64,000 bases of DNA. Origin: Streptomyces albicerus. Its GTDB lineage: Bacteria; Actinomycetota; Actinomycetes; Streptomycetales; Streptomycetaceae. Within the stretch, counting starts at the first letter, position 1. Each line of letters starts with the position of its first letter. Positions 43,310 to 53,865 of this stretch are shown one piece after another. Where the stretch lies: the NCBI RefSeq assembly GCF_008905045.1, contig NZ_VWMY01000026.1, positions 27,932 through 91,931 on the forward strand. Reading direction: 5' to 3'. The notes under the pieces were generated by a model, which worked only from the letters and a program-made list of their open reading frames with translations, did not search any database and was not told the DNA's origin. The position numbers were made by a program, and so were the translations under genes.

Positions 43310-45429
43310 GTACCCCGTTTCCGTTCACGGCCGTCGTCGGCCAGGACGACCTGCGGCTCGCGCTGCTGCTGAACGCCGTGTCGCCCGCGGTGGGCGGCGT
43401 ACTCGTGCGCGGCGAAAAGGGCACCGCGAAGAGCACGGCTGTGCGCGCGCTGTCGGCGCTCATGCCCGAGGTGGACGTCGTCGCCGGGTGCCGGTTCTCG
43501 TGTGCGCCCACCGCTCCCGACCCGGCGTGTCCGGACGGGCCGCACGAGGTGGGGGCGGGGGTGTCCCGTCCGGCCCGGATGGTCGAACTGCCCGTCGGCG
43601 CCTCCGAGGACCGGCTCGTGGGCGCGCTGGACATCGAGCGTGCGCTGGCCGAGGGCGTGAAGGCCTTCGAGCCGGGCCTGTTGGCCGACGCGCACCGCGG
43701 AATCCTGTACGTGGACGAGGTCAATCTCCTCCACGACCACCTCGTCGACCTGCTGTTGGACGCGGCCGCGATGGGTGCCTCGTACGTGGAACGCGAGGGT
43801 GTGTCCGTACGGCATGCCGCGCGGTTCCTGCTCGTCGGGACCATGAACCCGGAAGAGGGCGAGCTGCGGCCGCAGTTGCTCGACCGGTTCGGGCTGACGG
43901 TCGAGGTCGCGGCCTCACGTGAGCCCGACCAGCGGGTGGAGGTCGTGCGGCGGCGGCTCGCGTACGACGACGATCCGGACGGGTTCGCGGCGCGGTGGGC
44001 CGACGAGGAGTCGGCGGTACGTGCGCGGATCGTGGCCGCGCGGGAGCTGTTGCCGTCCGTGCGGCTCGGGGACGGGGCGCTCAGGCAGATCGCGGCGACC
44101 TGTGCGGCGTTCGAGGTGGACGGCATGCGGGCCGACATCGTGATGGCCCGGACCGCCACCGCGTTGGCCGCGTGGGCAGGGCGGACGGATGTGCTGGCCG
44201 AGGATGTGCGGCAGGCCGCGCTGCTCGCCCTGCCGCATCGACGGCGACGCAATCCCTTTGACGCGCCGGGACTTGACGAGGACAAGCTCGACGAGACGTT
44301 GGAGGAGTTCGGGAGCGGGGAGGGTTCCGACGACTCCGGCGGTTCCGAGAGCTCTGACGGCTCCGACGGCTCTGGCGACGAGGATCCGGATCCGGACGGG
44401 CCTGGCGGGGGTGGCGGGCAGTCGCCTCAGGACGGGCCCGACGACGGCAGCGGCGACGGCAACGCCGAGAGTTCCGGTGAGGTGCCCGCGCAGGGCGAGC
44501 CCTCCGAGAGCGGGCAGGCGCCGTCTCCAGGCGCGGGCGAGCAGGCCCCCGTACGGGCCGCCGAACCCTTTCGCACGAAAATGCTGAGTGTGCCGGGTCT
44601 GGGCGAGGGTGCCGCCGGGCGGCGGTCACGGGCGCGTACCGAGCACGGGCGGACCACCGGGGCGCGACGGCCCCAAGGGGCGCTCACCAAGCTGCACTTG
44701 GCCGCCACCGTGCAGGCCGCGGCGCCGCATCAGCGGGCGCGCGGGCGGTGCGGGCCAGGGCTCGTCGTACGGCGCGACGATCTGCGGCAGGCCACGCGGG
44801 AGGGGCGTGAGGGGAACCTCGTGCTCTTCGTCGTGGACGCCTCCGGCTCGATGGCGGCCCGGCAGCGGATGAGTGCCGTGAAGGGTGCGGTGCTGTCGCT
44901 GCTGCTCGACGCCTATCAGCGGCGGGACAAGGTGGGGCTCGTGACCTTCCGGGGATCCTCGGCCGAGGTCGCGCTGCCGCCCACCTCTTCGGTGGACGCG
45001 GCCGCGGTGCGGCTGGAGTCGCTGCCCACGGGTGGGCGTACGCCGCTCGCGGCCGGGTTGCTCCGGGCGCGTGACGTGTTGCGGGTGGAGCGGCTGCGGG
45101 ATCCGGCTCGGCGGGCGCTGGTGGTGGTCGTGACCGATGGGCGCGCGACAGAAGGAGGGGCGGCGCGAAGCGCCTCGGCCAGGGGCGGTGGCCGGGTGGC
45201 GGGCGGGCCGGAGCCGGTTGCCCTCGCCGGGCGGGCCGCTCGGCTGTTCGCCGTCGACGGGGTCGCGTCCGTTGTCGTCGACTGCGAGTCCGGGCCCGTG
45301 CGGCTCGGGCTGGCGGGGCAGCTCGCCGGTGAGCTGGGGGGTGCCGCCGTGACGTTGGACGAGCTGCGGGCCGACTCGATCGCCGGTCTGGTCAGGGATG
45401 TTCAGGGCAACAGCAGGAGGGCCGCGTAA
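43306..45429 (+). CDS. Fused ChlI/ChlD-type chelatase ATPase subunit (CobS/CobT counterpart)
   Basis: A 707-residue protein. The N-terminal AAA+ domain (about 1-320) has Walker A GEKGTAKS, Walker B GILYVDEVNLL, and sensor segments. A very acidic Ser/Gly/Asp linker (about 335-418, rich in SDDSGGSESSDGSDG-type sequence) leads to a C-terminal von Willebrand A domain (about 500-690) with the MIDAS motif DASGSM and a TDGRATEGG region. It drives CobN by ATP hydrolysis, doing the job of separate CobS and CobT in proteobacteria. GTG 43306 overlaps the cobN stop. The acidic linker length is likely variable. Confidence 0.93.
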
Positions 45430-46028
45430 TGCCTCAGGGACAGCCGAGTGTCGTACCGGACGACGGACTGACCACCCGTCAGCGGCGGAATCGGCCGCTT
45501 GTCGTCGTGCACACCGGGGTGGGGAAGGGGAAGTCCACCGCCGCCTTCGGGCTCGCCTTGCGTGCCTGGAACCAGGGGTGGCCCATCGGGGTGTTCCAGT
45601 TCGTCAAGTCCGCGAAGTGGAAGGTCGGCGAGGAGAACGCCCTGCGCGTCCTCGGCGCCAGCGGTGAGGGCGGGTCCGTCGACTGGCACAAGATGGGCGA
45701 GGGCTGGTCGTGGGTGCAGCGCGACTCCCAGATGGACAACGAGGAGAAGGCCCGCGAGGGGTGGGAGCAGGTCAAGCGGGATCTCGCCGCAGAGACGTAC
45801 AAGCTGTATGTGCTCGACGAGTTCGCGTACCCCATGCACTGGGGGTGGGTGGATGTCGATGAGGTGGTCGCCGTGCTGCGGGATCGGCCCGGGACCCAGC
45901 ATGTCGTGATCACCGGGCGCAACGCTCCCGAGAAGCTCGTCGAGTTCGCCGATCTCGTGACCGACATGTCCAAGGTCAAGCATCCGATGGACACCGGTCA
46001 GAAGGGGCAGAGGGGCATCGAGTGGTGA
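45429..46028 (+). CDS. cobO: Cob(I)yrinic acid a,c-diamide adenosyltransferase CobO/BtuR
   Basis: A 199-residue protein of the CobA/CobO/BtuR type. The P-loop is VHTGVGKGKSTAAFG near 32, followed by FVKSAKWKVGEENALRVL and WHKMGEGWSW. YVLDEFAYPMHWGWV and VITGRNAPEKLVEFADLVTDM are conserved. It transfers the adenosyl group of ATP to the reduced cobalt. The ATG 45429 overlaps the TAA of the chelatase gene by one base. Confidence 0.95.
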   Translation: MPQGQPSVVPDDGLTTRQRRNRPLVVVHTGVGKGKSTAAFGLALRAWNQGWPIGVFQFVKSAKWKVGEENALRVLGASGEGGSVDWHKMGEGWSWVQRDSQMDNEEKAREGWEQVKRDLAAETYKLYVLDEFAYPMHWGWVDVDEVVAVLRDRPGTQHVVITGRNAPEKLVEFADLVTDMSKVKHPMDTGQKGQRGIEW

Positions 46029-47527
46029 GTTCTTCCGTCCCTCGGCTGGTCATTGCCGCGCCCTCTTCGGGCAGTGGCAAGACCACCGTCGCCACCGGGT
46101 TGATGGCCGCGTTCGCCTCGCGGGGCCTTGCCGTGTCCTCGCACAAGGTCGGGCCCGACTACATCGATCCCGGGTATCACGCGCTCGCCACCGGGCGGGT
46201 GGGGCGGAATCTCGATGCGTATCTGTGTGGGGCGGAGTTGGTCGCACCGCTGTTCGCTCATGGGGCGCGGGGGTGTGATCTTGCCGTCGTCGAAGGTGTG
46301 ATGGGGCTGTTCGACGGGGCCGCGGGGGAAGGGGAGCTGGCCTCCACCGCTCATGTGGCGAAGTTGCTGCGGGCGCCTGTGGTGTTGGTCGTGGATGCCT
46401 CTTCGCTGTCTCGGTCCGTGGCCGCGCTGGTGCATGGGTTTGCTTCCTGGGATCCGGAGGTGCGGATCGGTGGGGTGATCCTCAACAAGGTCGGGTCCGA
46501 GCGGCATGAGTCGCTTCTGCGGGAGGCGTTGGATCAGTCGGGGGTGCCGGTTCTCGGTGTCCTGCGGCGGGCTGAGCAGGTGGGTACGCCGTCTCGGCAT
46601 CTTGGGCTGGTGCCGGTCGCCGAGCGGCGGGCGGGGGCGGTTGCGGCTGTGGAGGCGATGGCCGCGCAGGTGCGGGACGGGTGTGATCTGGATGCGTTGT
46701 TCGCGTTGGCGCGCGGTGCGGGGGTGTTGTCGGGTGCGGCTTGGGATGCGGCTGAGGTCGTAGCTCTTTCGCCCCCGCCGCCCCTTCCCGTTCCCGACCC
46801 TGGGGGCTCCGCCCCCAGACCCCCGTATCGGCCTGAACGGCCTCGTCCTCAAACGCCGGACGGGCTGGTTGTGCCTGGACTGGGCTCGAAGGTGACCAGT
46901 GGACCGGAGGCCGGCGGGCTGGAGAGACCCATAGTTGCCGTTGCCGGTGGTGCCGCCTTCACCTTTTCCTATGCCGAGCATGCCGAGTTGCTTGCCGCGG
47001 CCGGGGCCGAAGTTGTGACGTTCGATCCGCTTCGCGATGAGCAACTGCCGGACGGGACACGTGGGTTGGTGATCGGGGGCGGCTTCCCGGAGGTGTACGC
47101 CCCCGAGCTCTCCGCCAATGAACCCCTCCGCAAAGCCGTTGCCGCGCTTGCTGAGAGTGGAGCGCCGGTCGCCGCCGAATGTGCCGGGCTGCTCTACCTC
47201 TCCCGCGAGCTCGACGGGCAGCCCATGTGCGGGGTGATCGATGCGAAGGCGCGGATGGACGAGCGGCTCACGCTCGGGTATCGCGACGCCGTGGCCGTGA
47301 GCGACAGCGTGCTGGCGCCGGCCGGTACGCGGATGCGTGGGCATGAGTTTCACCGGACCGTGATGGAGCCCGGGGCGGGGGCCGCTCCCGCCTGGGGGCT
47401 GCGCGCTCCGGTGCGGCGAGTCGAAGGTTTCGTACAGCAGGGCGTGCACGCGAGCTATCTGCACACGCACTGGGCGTCCGCGCCCGGCGTCGCCCGTCGG
47501 TTTGTGGAGAGGTGTGTCGGGTCATGA
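46025..47527 (+). CDS. cobB: Cobyrinate/hydrogenobyrinate a,c-diamide synthase CobB/CbiA with in-frame repeat insertion
   Basis: A 500-residue amidotransferase that forms the a,c-diamide. The N-terminal ATPase has PSSGSGKTTVATGL and VGPDYIDPGYH; the glutaminase half has the catalytic Cys in ECAGLLYL and HEFHRTVM. Typical members are about 450-460 residues; the excess is a Pro/Arg-rich linker (about 243-300) encoded by a copy of a dispersed palindromic repeat (46767-46866) between the two domains. The frame is kept, so the enzyme is probably functional. GTG 46025 overlaps the cobO stop; GTG 46022 is an equal alternative. Confidence 0.94.
   Translation: MSSSVPRLVIAAPSSGSGKTTVATGLMAAFASRGLAVSSHKVGPDYIDPGYHALATGRVGRNLDAYLCGAELVAPLFAHGARGCDLAVVEGVMGLFDGAAGEGELASTAHVAKLLRAPVVLVVDASSLSRSVAALVHGFASWDPEVRIGGVILNKVGSERHESLLREALDQSGVPVLGVLRRAEQVGTPSRHLGLVPVAERRAGAVAAVEAMAAQVRDGCDLDALFALARGAGVLSGAAWDAAEVVALSPPPPLPVPDPGGSAPRPPYRPERPRPQTPDGLVVPGLGSKVTSGPEAGGLERPIVAVAGGAAFTFSYAEHAELLAAAGAEVVTFDPLRDEQLPDGTRGLVIGGGFPEVYAPELSANEPLRKAVAALAESGAPVAAECAGLLYLSRELDGQPMCGVIDAKARMDERLTLGYRDAVAVSDSVLAPAGTRMRGHEFHRTVMEPGAGAAPAWGLRAPVRRVEGFVQQGVHASYLHTHWASAPGVARRFVERCVGS
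46767..46866. repeat. Palindromic dispersed repeat (type II) inside cobB
   Basis: CCCTGGGGGCTCCGCCCCCAG forms a perfect hairpin, preceded by TTTCGCCCCCGCCGCCCCTT and followed by CTCAAACGCCGGACGGGCT. The same blocks in the same order occur, inverted, at 54990-55069. In Streptomyces this type of sequence is usually intergenic. Confidence 0.8.
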
Positions 47528-48258
47528 GCAACAGCAGACTGGTCGGGATCGGGGTCGGGCCCGGGGATCCCGAGCTCGTGACCGTCAAGGGGGTCAACTG
47601 CCTTCGGGCGGCGGATGTCGTCGTCGTGCCCGTCATGGACAGCGGGGAGCGGGGGCGCGCCGAAGCGACCGTGCTGCACTACGTGCCCGAGGCGAAGGTC
47701 GTACGGGTCGTCTTCGCGCTGAACGAGCGGTCCGACCGGGAGCGGCGCGAAGCCGCCTGGGACGCCGCCGGGGAGCGGGTGGCCGGGCTGCTGCGTGACC
47801 AAGGGACCGTGGCGTTCGCGACCATCGGGGATCCGAATGTGTACTCCACCTTCACCTATCTCGCGCAGACCATCGAGCGTCTCGTACCGGGGGTCGTCGT
47901 CGAGACCGTGCCGGGTATCACCGCCATGCAGGACCTCGCCGCCCGGTCCGGGGCCGTTCTGACAGAGGGGACGGAACCGCTGACGCTCGTGCCCGTCACC
48001 GCCGGGGCCGCCGTGCTCAAGGACGCACTCAACGGGCCCGGGACCGTCGTCGCGTACAAGTTCGGGCGGCTCGCGGAGGAGGTCGCCGCGGCGTTGCGGG
48101 AGACCGGGCGGGTCGACGACGCGGTGTGGGGGTCCGCGCTGGGGCTGCCGGACGAGTCCATTCGGCCCGCGGCCGAGTTGGACGGCGCGCCGCTGCCCTA
48201 CCTCTCGACGCTCATCGCGCCCGCCCGGCGCGACGGCGGACGCGGCGGCAAGCTGTGA
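47524..48258 (+). CDS. cobI: Precorrin-2 C20-methyltransferase CobI/CbiL
   Basis: A 244-residue SAM-dependent methyltransferase of the tetrapyrrole methylase family. The glycine-rich N-terminal motif GIGVGPGDPELVTVKGV, FATIGDPNVYSTFTYL and VETVPGITAMQDLAAR identify CobI/CbiL, which methylates C20 of precorrin-2 (or its cobalt form). ATG 47524 overlaps the cobB stop (ATGA). A 163-bp gap with 9-bp tandem repeats separates it from cobM, the only real spacer in the operon. Confidence 0.94.
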   Translation: MSNSRLVGIGVGPGDPELVTVKGVNCLRAADVVVVPVMDSGERGRAEATVLHYVPEAKVVRVVFALNERSDRERREAAWDAAGERVAGLLRDQGTVAFATIGDPNVYSTFTYLAQTIERLVPGVVVETVPGITAMQDLAARSGAVLTEGTEPLTLVPVTAGAAVLKDALNGPGTVVAYKFGRLAEEVAAALRETGRVDDAVWGSALGLPDESIRPAAELDGAPLPYLSTLIAPARRDGGRGGKL

Positions 48259-48346
48259 CGTACGTCAGAAAGCCCCGCATACGCACCTCACTCCGCGATG
48301 CCCACGCGCGCTGATGTCTCGTAGGACCGCCGGCACCCCAAGCATG

Positions 48347-48409
48347 CGAAGTAACCGAAGTAACCGAAGTACCCCAAGCACCCGTAGTACCCGAAGTGCT
48401 CGTAGGAGA
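48347..48409 (+). repeat. Seven tandem 9-bp units upstream of cobM
   Basis: Units of type CGAAGTAAC/CGAAGTACC/CGTAGTACC follow without a break from 48347 to 48409. The frame from ATG 48314 stays open through them into cobM and would read RSNRSNRSTPSTRSTRS, a 9-bp protein repeat. Confidence 0.85.
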
Positions 48410-48421
48410 GGACCCCATCCC

Positions 48422-49330
48422 ATGGCCGATGCCCCCACCGGCAAGGTGACCTTCGTCGGGGCCGGGCCCGGTGCCGCCGACCTGCTGACGTTCCGTGCCG
48501 CGCGCGCCATCGCCGAGGCCGACGTCGTGATCTGGGCGGCCAGCCTGGTGCAGGCGGAGGTCCTCGAGCACGCGCGGGAGGGCGCCGAGATCCTGGACTC
48601 GGCGACCATGTCGTTGGAGGACGTCGTCGCCGTGTACGAGCGGGCCGCCGCGGACGGGCTGAAGGTGGCCCGCATCCACTCCGGCGACCCCGCGCTCTGG
48701 GGCGGTACGCAGGAGCAGGTCGACCGGTGCGCGGAGATCGGGATCGCGACCGAGATCGTGCCCGGTGTCTCCTCCTTCTCCGCCGTCGCCGCACTCGCCC
48801 AGCGCGAGCTGACCATCCCCGAGGTCGCGCAGTCCGTGATCCTCACCCGGCTCGGCGGCGGCAAGACGCCGATGCCGCCGGGGGAGGAAGTACGGGAGTT
48901 CGCGCGGCACGGGACCACCATGGCGCTGTTCCTCTCGGCCGCCCGCAGCGGGCAGCTCGTACGGGAACTGCTGGAGGGCGGCTACCCGACCTCCACTCCG
49001 GTCGTGGTCGCGTACCAGGCGACCTGGCCCGAGGAGCTGATCGTGAAGTGCACGATCGGCACGCTGGAGGAGACCGTCAAGGAGCACAAGCTCTGGAAGC
49101 ACACGCTGTTCCTGGTCGGCCCGGCCCTCGACGCGCACGGCACGCGCTCGCACCTCTACCACCCCGGCCACTTCCACGGCTTCCGCAAGGCCGACCCGGA
49201 GGCCCGCAGGGCACTGCGGACGCGGGGTGCGACACGCGCGAAGGACACGTCGGACGCGACGGGTGCGGCTGCCGCGACGGGTACGGCTGCTGCGACGGGT
49301 ACGGCTGGTGCCGCGGGTGCGACGCCGTGA
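48422..49330 (+). CDS. cobM: Precorrin-4 C11-methyltransferase CobM/CbiF
   Basis: A 302-residue tetrapyrrole methylase. GKVTFVGAGPGAADLLTFRA opens the domain, RIHSGDPALWGGTQEQV and PGVSSFSAVAALAQRELTIPEV are CobM-specific, and VAYQATWPEELIVKCTI is conserved. The last 30 residues (AAAATGTAAATGTAGAAGA-type) are low complexity, encoded by short tandem repeats. ATG 48422 is chosen because the core starts there; an in-frame ATG at 48314 would add a 36-residue Arg/Ser/Thr repeat tail. Its stop overlaps the cobL start (GTGA). Confidence 0.94.
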   Translation: MADAPTGKVTFVGAGPGAADLLTFRAARAIAEADVVIWAASLVQAEVLEHAREGAEILDSATMSLEDVVAVYERAAADGLKVARIHSGDPALWGGTQEQVDRCAEIGIATEIVPGVSSFSAVAALAQRELTIPEVAQSVILTRLGGGKTPMPPGEEVREFARHGTTMALFLSAARSGQLVRELLEGGYPTSTPVVVAYQATWPEELIVKCTIGTLEETVKEHKLWKHTLFLVGPALDAHGTRSHLYHPGHFHGFRKADPEARRALRTRGATRAKDTSDATGAAAATGTAAATGTAGAAGATP

Positions 49331-50576
49331 TCACCGTCGTCGGTACGGGCACGGGGGCGCCCCTTCCTCCGGACGCCGAGGCCGCGTTGGCCGGGGCGGG
49401 GCTCGTCGTGGGTGCCCTGCGGCATCTGGTCGCCGCGGCGCTGCCGGACACGGCCGAGCGGATCGTCCTCGGTCCGCTCGCGCCCGCCCTCGACGCGATC
49501 GAGCACTATCTGGAGAAGCCCGCCGATCAGGGGCGGGTCGTCGTGCTGGCCTCCGGGGATCCAGGGTTCTTCGGGATCGTACGGGCGCTCGCGGAGCGTT
49601 TCGGCGCCGGCCGGCTGGAGGTCCACCCCGGGGTGTCGTCCGTCGCCACCGCCTTCGCCCGGCTGGGCCTGACCTGGGACGACGCGGTGGTGGTGAGCGC
49701 GCACGGGCGTGATCCGCGGACCGCCGTGAACGTCTGCCGGGCGCACCCGAAGGTGGCGGTGCTGACCGGTCCGGGCTCCGGGCCCGCCGAGCTGGGGGCC
49801 GCGCTGCGGTCCAGTGAGCGGGTTCTGGTCGTGGCCTCCGCCCTGGGCTCGGGCTCGGAGGAGCTCGTCGAGCGGGTCACACCCGCCGAGGCCGCCGTCC
49901 GTGACTGGGGGCCGGCCGTGAGCGTCGTGCTGTGCCTCGACGAGTCACGCGTCCTCTCCCCCGTACGCACGGTCGCGGGGCCGCCGCCTGGGCCCGCCCA
50001 ATGGGCCCTGGACGAGGGCGAGTTCACGCACCGCGACTCGATGATCACCAAGTTCGAGGTGCGGGCGCTGGCGCTGGCCCGGCTCGGGCCGCGGCTCGGT
50101 GAGCATGTGTGGGACATCGGCGCGGGCTCCGGCTCGGTCGCCGTGGAGTGCGCGCGGTTCGGGGCCGCCGTGACCGCCGTGGAGAAGACCCTGGACGGCG
50201 TGGAGCGGATACGCGCCAACGCCGCCGCGCACGGGGTCGACGTGACCGTCGTGCACGGTGCCGCGCCGACCGTGCTGTCCGACCTGCCCGACCCCGACGC
50301 AGTGTTCATCGGCGGGGGCGGGCGCGAACTGCCCGCCATCGTGACCGTCTGTGCACGGCGGGCGCGGCGGTCGGTCGTCGTGGCGATGGCCGCGCTCGAC
50401 CGGGTTCCGGCGGTACGGGACGCGCTCGTCGCGGCCGGGCTCGAGTGCGACGGTGTACAGCTGCAGTCGTCCCGGCTCGCGCCGCTGCCCGGGGACGTCA
50501 CCCGGCTCGCGGCGACCAACCCCGTTTTTCTGCTGTGGGGCGTCCGGCCTCCGGCGCGTAGTGAAGGAGTCGCTCA

Positions 50577-50580
<4 letters not shown>
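49327..50580 (+). CDS. cobL: Precorrin-6B C5,15-methyltransferase (decarboxylating) CobL, CbiE-CbiT fusion
   Basis: A 417-residue two-domain enzyme. The CbiE domain (about 1-215) is a tetrapyrrole methylase with ASGDPGFFGIVRAL and HPGVSSVATAFARLGL. The CbiT domain (about 228-417) is a Rossmann methyltransferase with HVWDIGAGSGSVAVECARF and FIGGGGRELPAIV. Together they methylate C5 and C15 and remove the C12 acetate carboxyl. GTG 49327 overlaps the cobM stop. Both domains appear intact. Confidence 0.94.
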
Positions 50581-52294
<1,714 letters not shown>

Positions 52295-52298
<4 letters not shown>

Positions 52299-52942
52299 GC
52301 GGAGTAGGCGGAGCAAGCCGCGTCAGCCGCGTGTTCCCGGAGCCGCGGGTCGTGCACCCCATCGAGGAGGAGTCCTTCCGGCGGCTGCGGGCCCGTCTGG
52401 ACACCTCGCGCTTTCCGCCGCTGACCCGGGCCGTCGTGGAGCGGGTGATCCACTCTGCCGCCGACCTCGACTACGCGAGCGATCTGGTGACCGACGAGGG
52501 CACCCTTGAGAAGGCACACCGGGCGCTGCACGACGGGGCGCCCGTGGTCGTGGACGTGGAGATGGTCGCGGCGGGGATCACGCGCCGCGAGACCGTGTGC
52601 CGGCTGAAGGACGCCAAATCCGGGCCGGGTCTTACCCGTTCGGCGCACGCGGTCCGGCTCGCGTACGAGCAGGTGGGGCCCGGCGCCCTCTGGGTGATCG
52701 GCTGCGCTCCGACCGCCCTCGAAGAGCTGCTCACGCTGGACGCCGCTCCGGCGCTCGTCATCGGTCTGCCCGTCGGCTTCGTCGGCGCGGCGGAGTCCAA
52801 GGCCGCGCTCCGCGAAAGCGGGCTGCCCGCCGTCAGCAACGTGTCCGAGAAGGGCGGTTCGGCGGTGGCCGCGGCCGCACTGAACGCCCTGCTGTATCAC
52901 CCCGTATCTCATTCTCAGTCGAAGTCCGAGGAGAAATCGTGA
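52295..52942 (+). CDS. cobH: Precorrin-8X methylmutase CobH/CbiC
   Basis: A 215-residue enzyme that moves the methyl group from C11 to C12 to give hydrogenobyrinic (or cobyrinic) acid. PIEEESFRRLRARLDTSRFPPLTRAVVERVIHSAADLDYASDL includes the conserved catalytic His, and VVDVEMVAAGITRR and VIGLPVGFVGAAESKAALRES are family signatures. The extended N-terminus (MSGVGGASRVSRVF) is not conserved and reads through short repeats. GTG 52295 overlaps cobJ by 4 bp. Confidence 0.94.
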
Positions 52943-53865
52943 CCACCCCCGCCCCCGCCCTGCTCATCGCCGGACACGGCACCCGGGACGACGCGGGTGC
53001 CGAGGCCTTCCGCGACTTCGTACGGGAGTTGGGCCGCCGCAATCCCGAACTGCCCGTCGCGGGCGGCTTCATCGAGCTGTCCCCGCCGCCGCTCGGCGAC
53101 GCGGTGACCGAGCTGGTCGAGCGGGGGGTGCGCCGGTTCGCCGCCGTCCCGCTGATGCTGGTGTCCGCCGGGCACGCCAAGGGTGACATCCCGGCCGCGC
53201 TGGCCCGCGAGAAGGAGCGGCACCCGGGGATCTCCTACACGTACGGGCGTCCGCTGGGCCCGCACCCGGCGCTGCTCGCCGTGCTGGAGCGGCGGCTCGA
53301 CGAGGCGCTCGGCAGTTCGGTGCGTACGCCCGAGGACCGTGCCGAGGTGACCGTCCTGCTGGTCGGGCGCGGCTCGACCGACCCGGACGCCAACGCGGAG
53401 GTGCACAAGGCGGCGCGGCTGCTGTGGGAGGGGCGCGGTTACGCGGGCGTGGAGACGGCGTTCGTGTCGCTGGCCGCGCCGGACGTGCCGTCGGGCCTGG
53501 ACCGCTGTGTACGGCTCGGCGCGCGGCGGATCGTCGTACTCCCCTACTTCCTGTTCACCGGCATCCTCCCGGACCGGGTGCTGCAACAGGCCGAGGGGTG
53601 GGCGGCCGCGCATCCGGAGGTCGAGGTGGTCTCCGCCGACGTCATCGGGCCGGAGCCCGAGCTGCTCGACCTGGTCATGGAGCGCTACCGGGAGGCGGTC
53701 AAGGGCGATCTGCGGATGAACTGCGACTCCTGCGTCTACCGCATCGCGCTGCCCGGCTTCGAGGACAAGGTGGGGCTCCCGCAGCAGCCGCACTTCCACC
53801 CGGACGACGACCACCATCACGGGCATCACCACCACGACGGCCACGCACACTCCCATGCGCACTGA
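52939..53865 (+). CDS. cbiX: Sirohydrochlorin chelatase-like CbiX with His-rich C-terminal tail
   Basis: A 308-residue two-repeat CbiX/SirB-type protein. Metal-site motifs are LLIAGHGTRDDAG near 8 and VLLVGRGSTDPDAN near 140, with FAAVPLMLVSAGHAKGDIP and VVLPYFLFTGILPDRVLQQ carrying further His. The C-terminal region has CDSCVYR, then 10 or more His (HHHGHHHHDGHAHSHAH), a metal-loading tail. CbiX inserts Co2+ early, or Fe2+ for sirohaem. Coexistence with CobN is unusual. GTG 52939 overlaps cobH; its end overlaps cobC by 11 bp. Confidence 0.9.
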   Translation: MTTPAPALLIAGHGTRDDAGAEAFRDFVRELGRRNPELPVAGGFIELSPPPLGDAVTELVERGVRRFAAVPLMLVSAGHAKGDIPAALAREKERHPGISYTYGRPLGPHPALLAVLERRLDEALGSSVRTPEDRAEVTVLLVGRGSTDPDANAEVHKAARLLWEGRGYAGVETAFVSLAAPDVPSGLDRCVRLGARRIVVLPYFLFTGILPDRVLQQAEGWAAAHPEVEVVSADVIGPEPELLDLVMERYREAVKGDLRMNCDSCVYRIALPGFEDKVGLPQQPHFHPDDDHHHGHHHHDGHAHSHAH

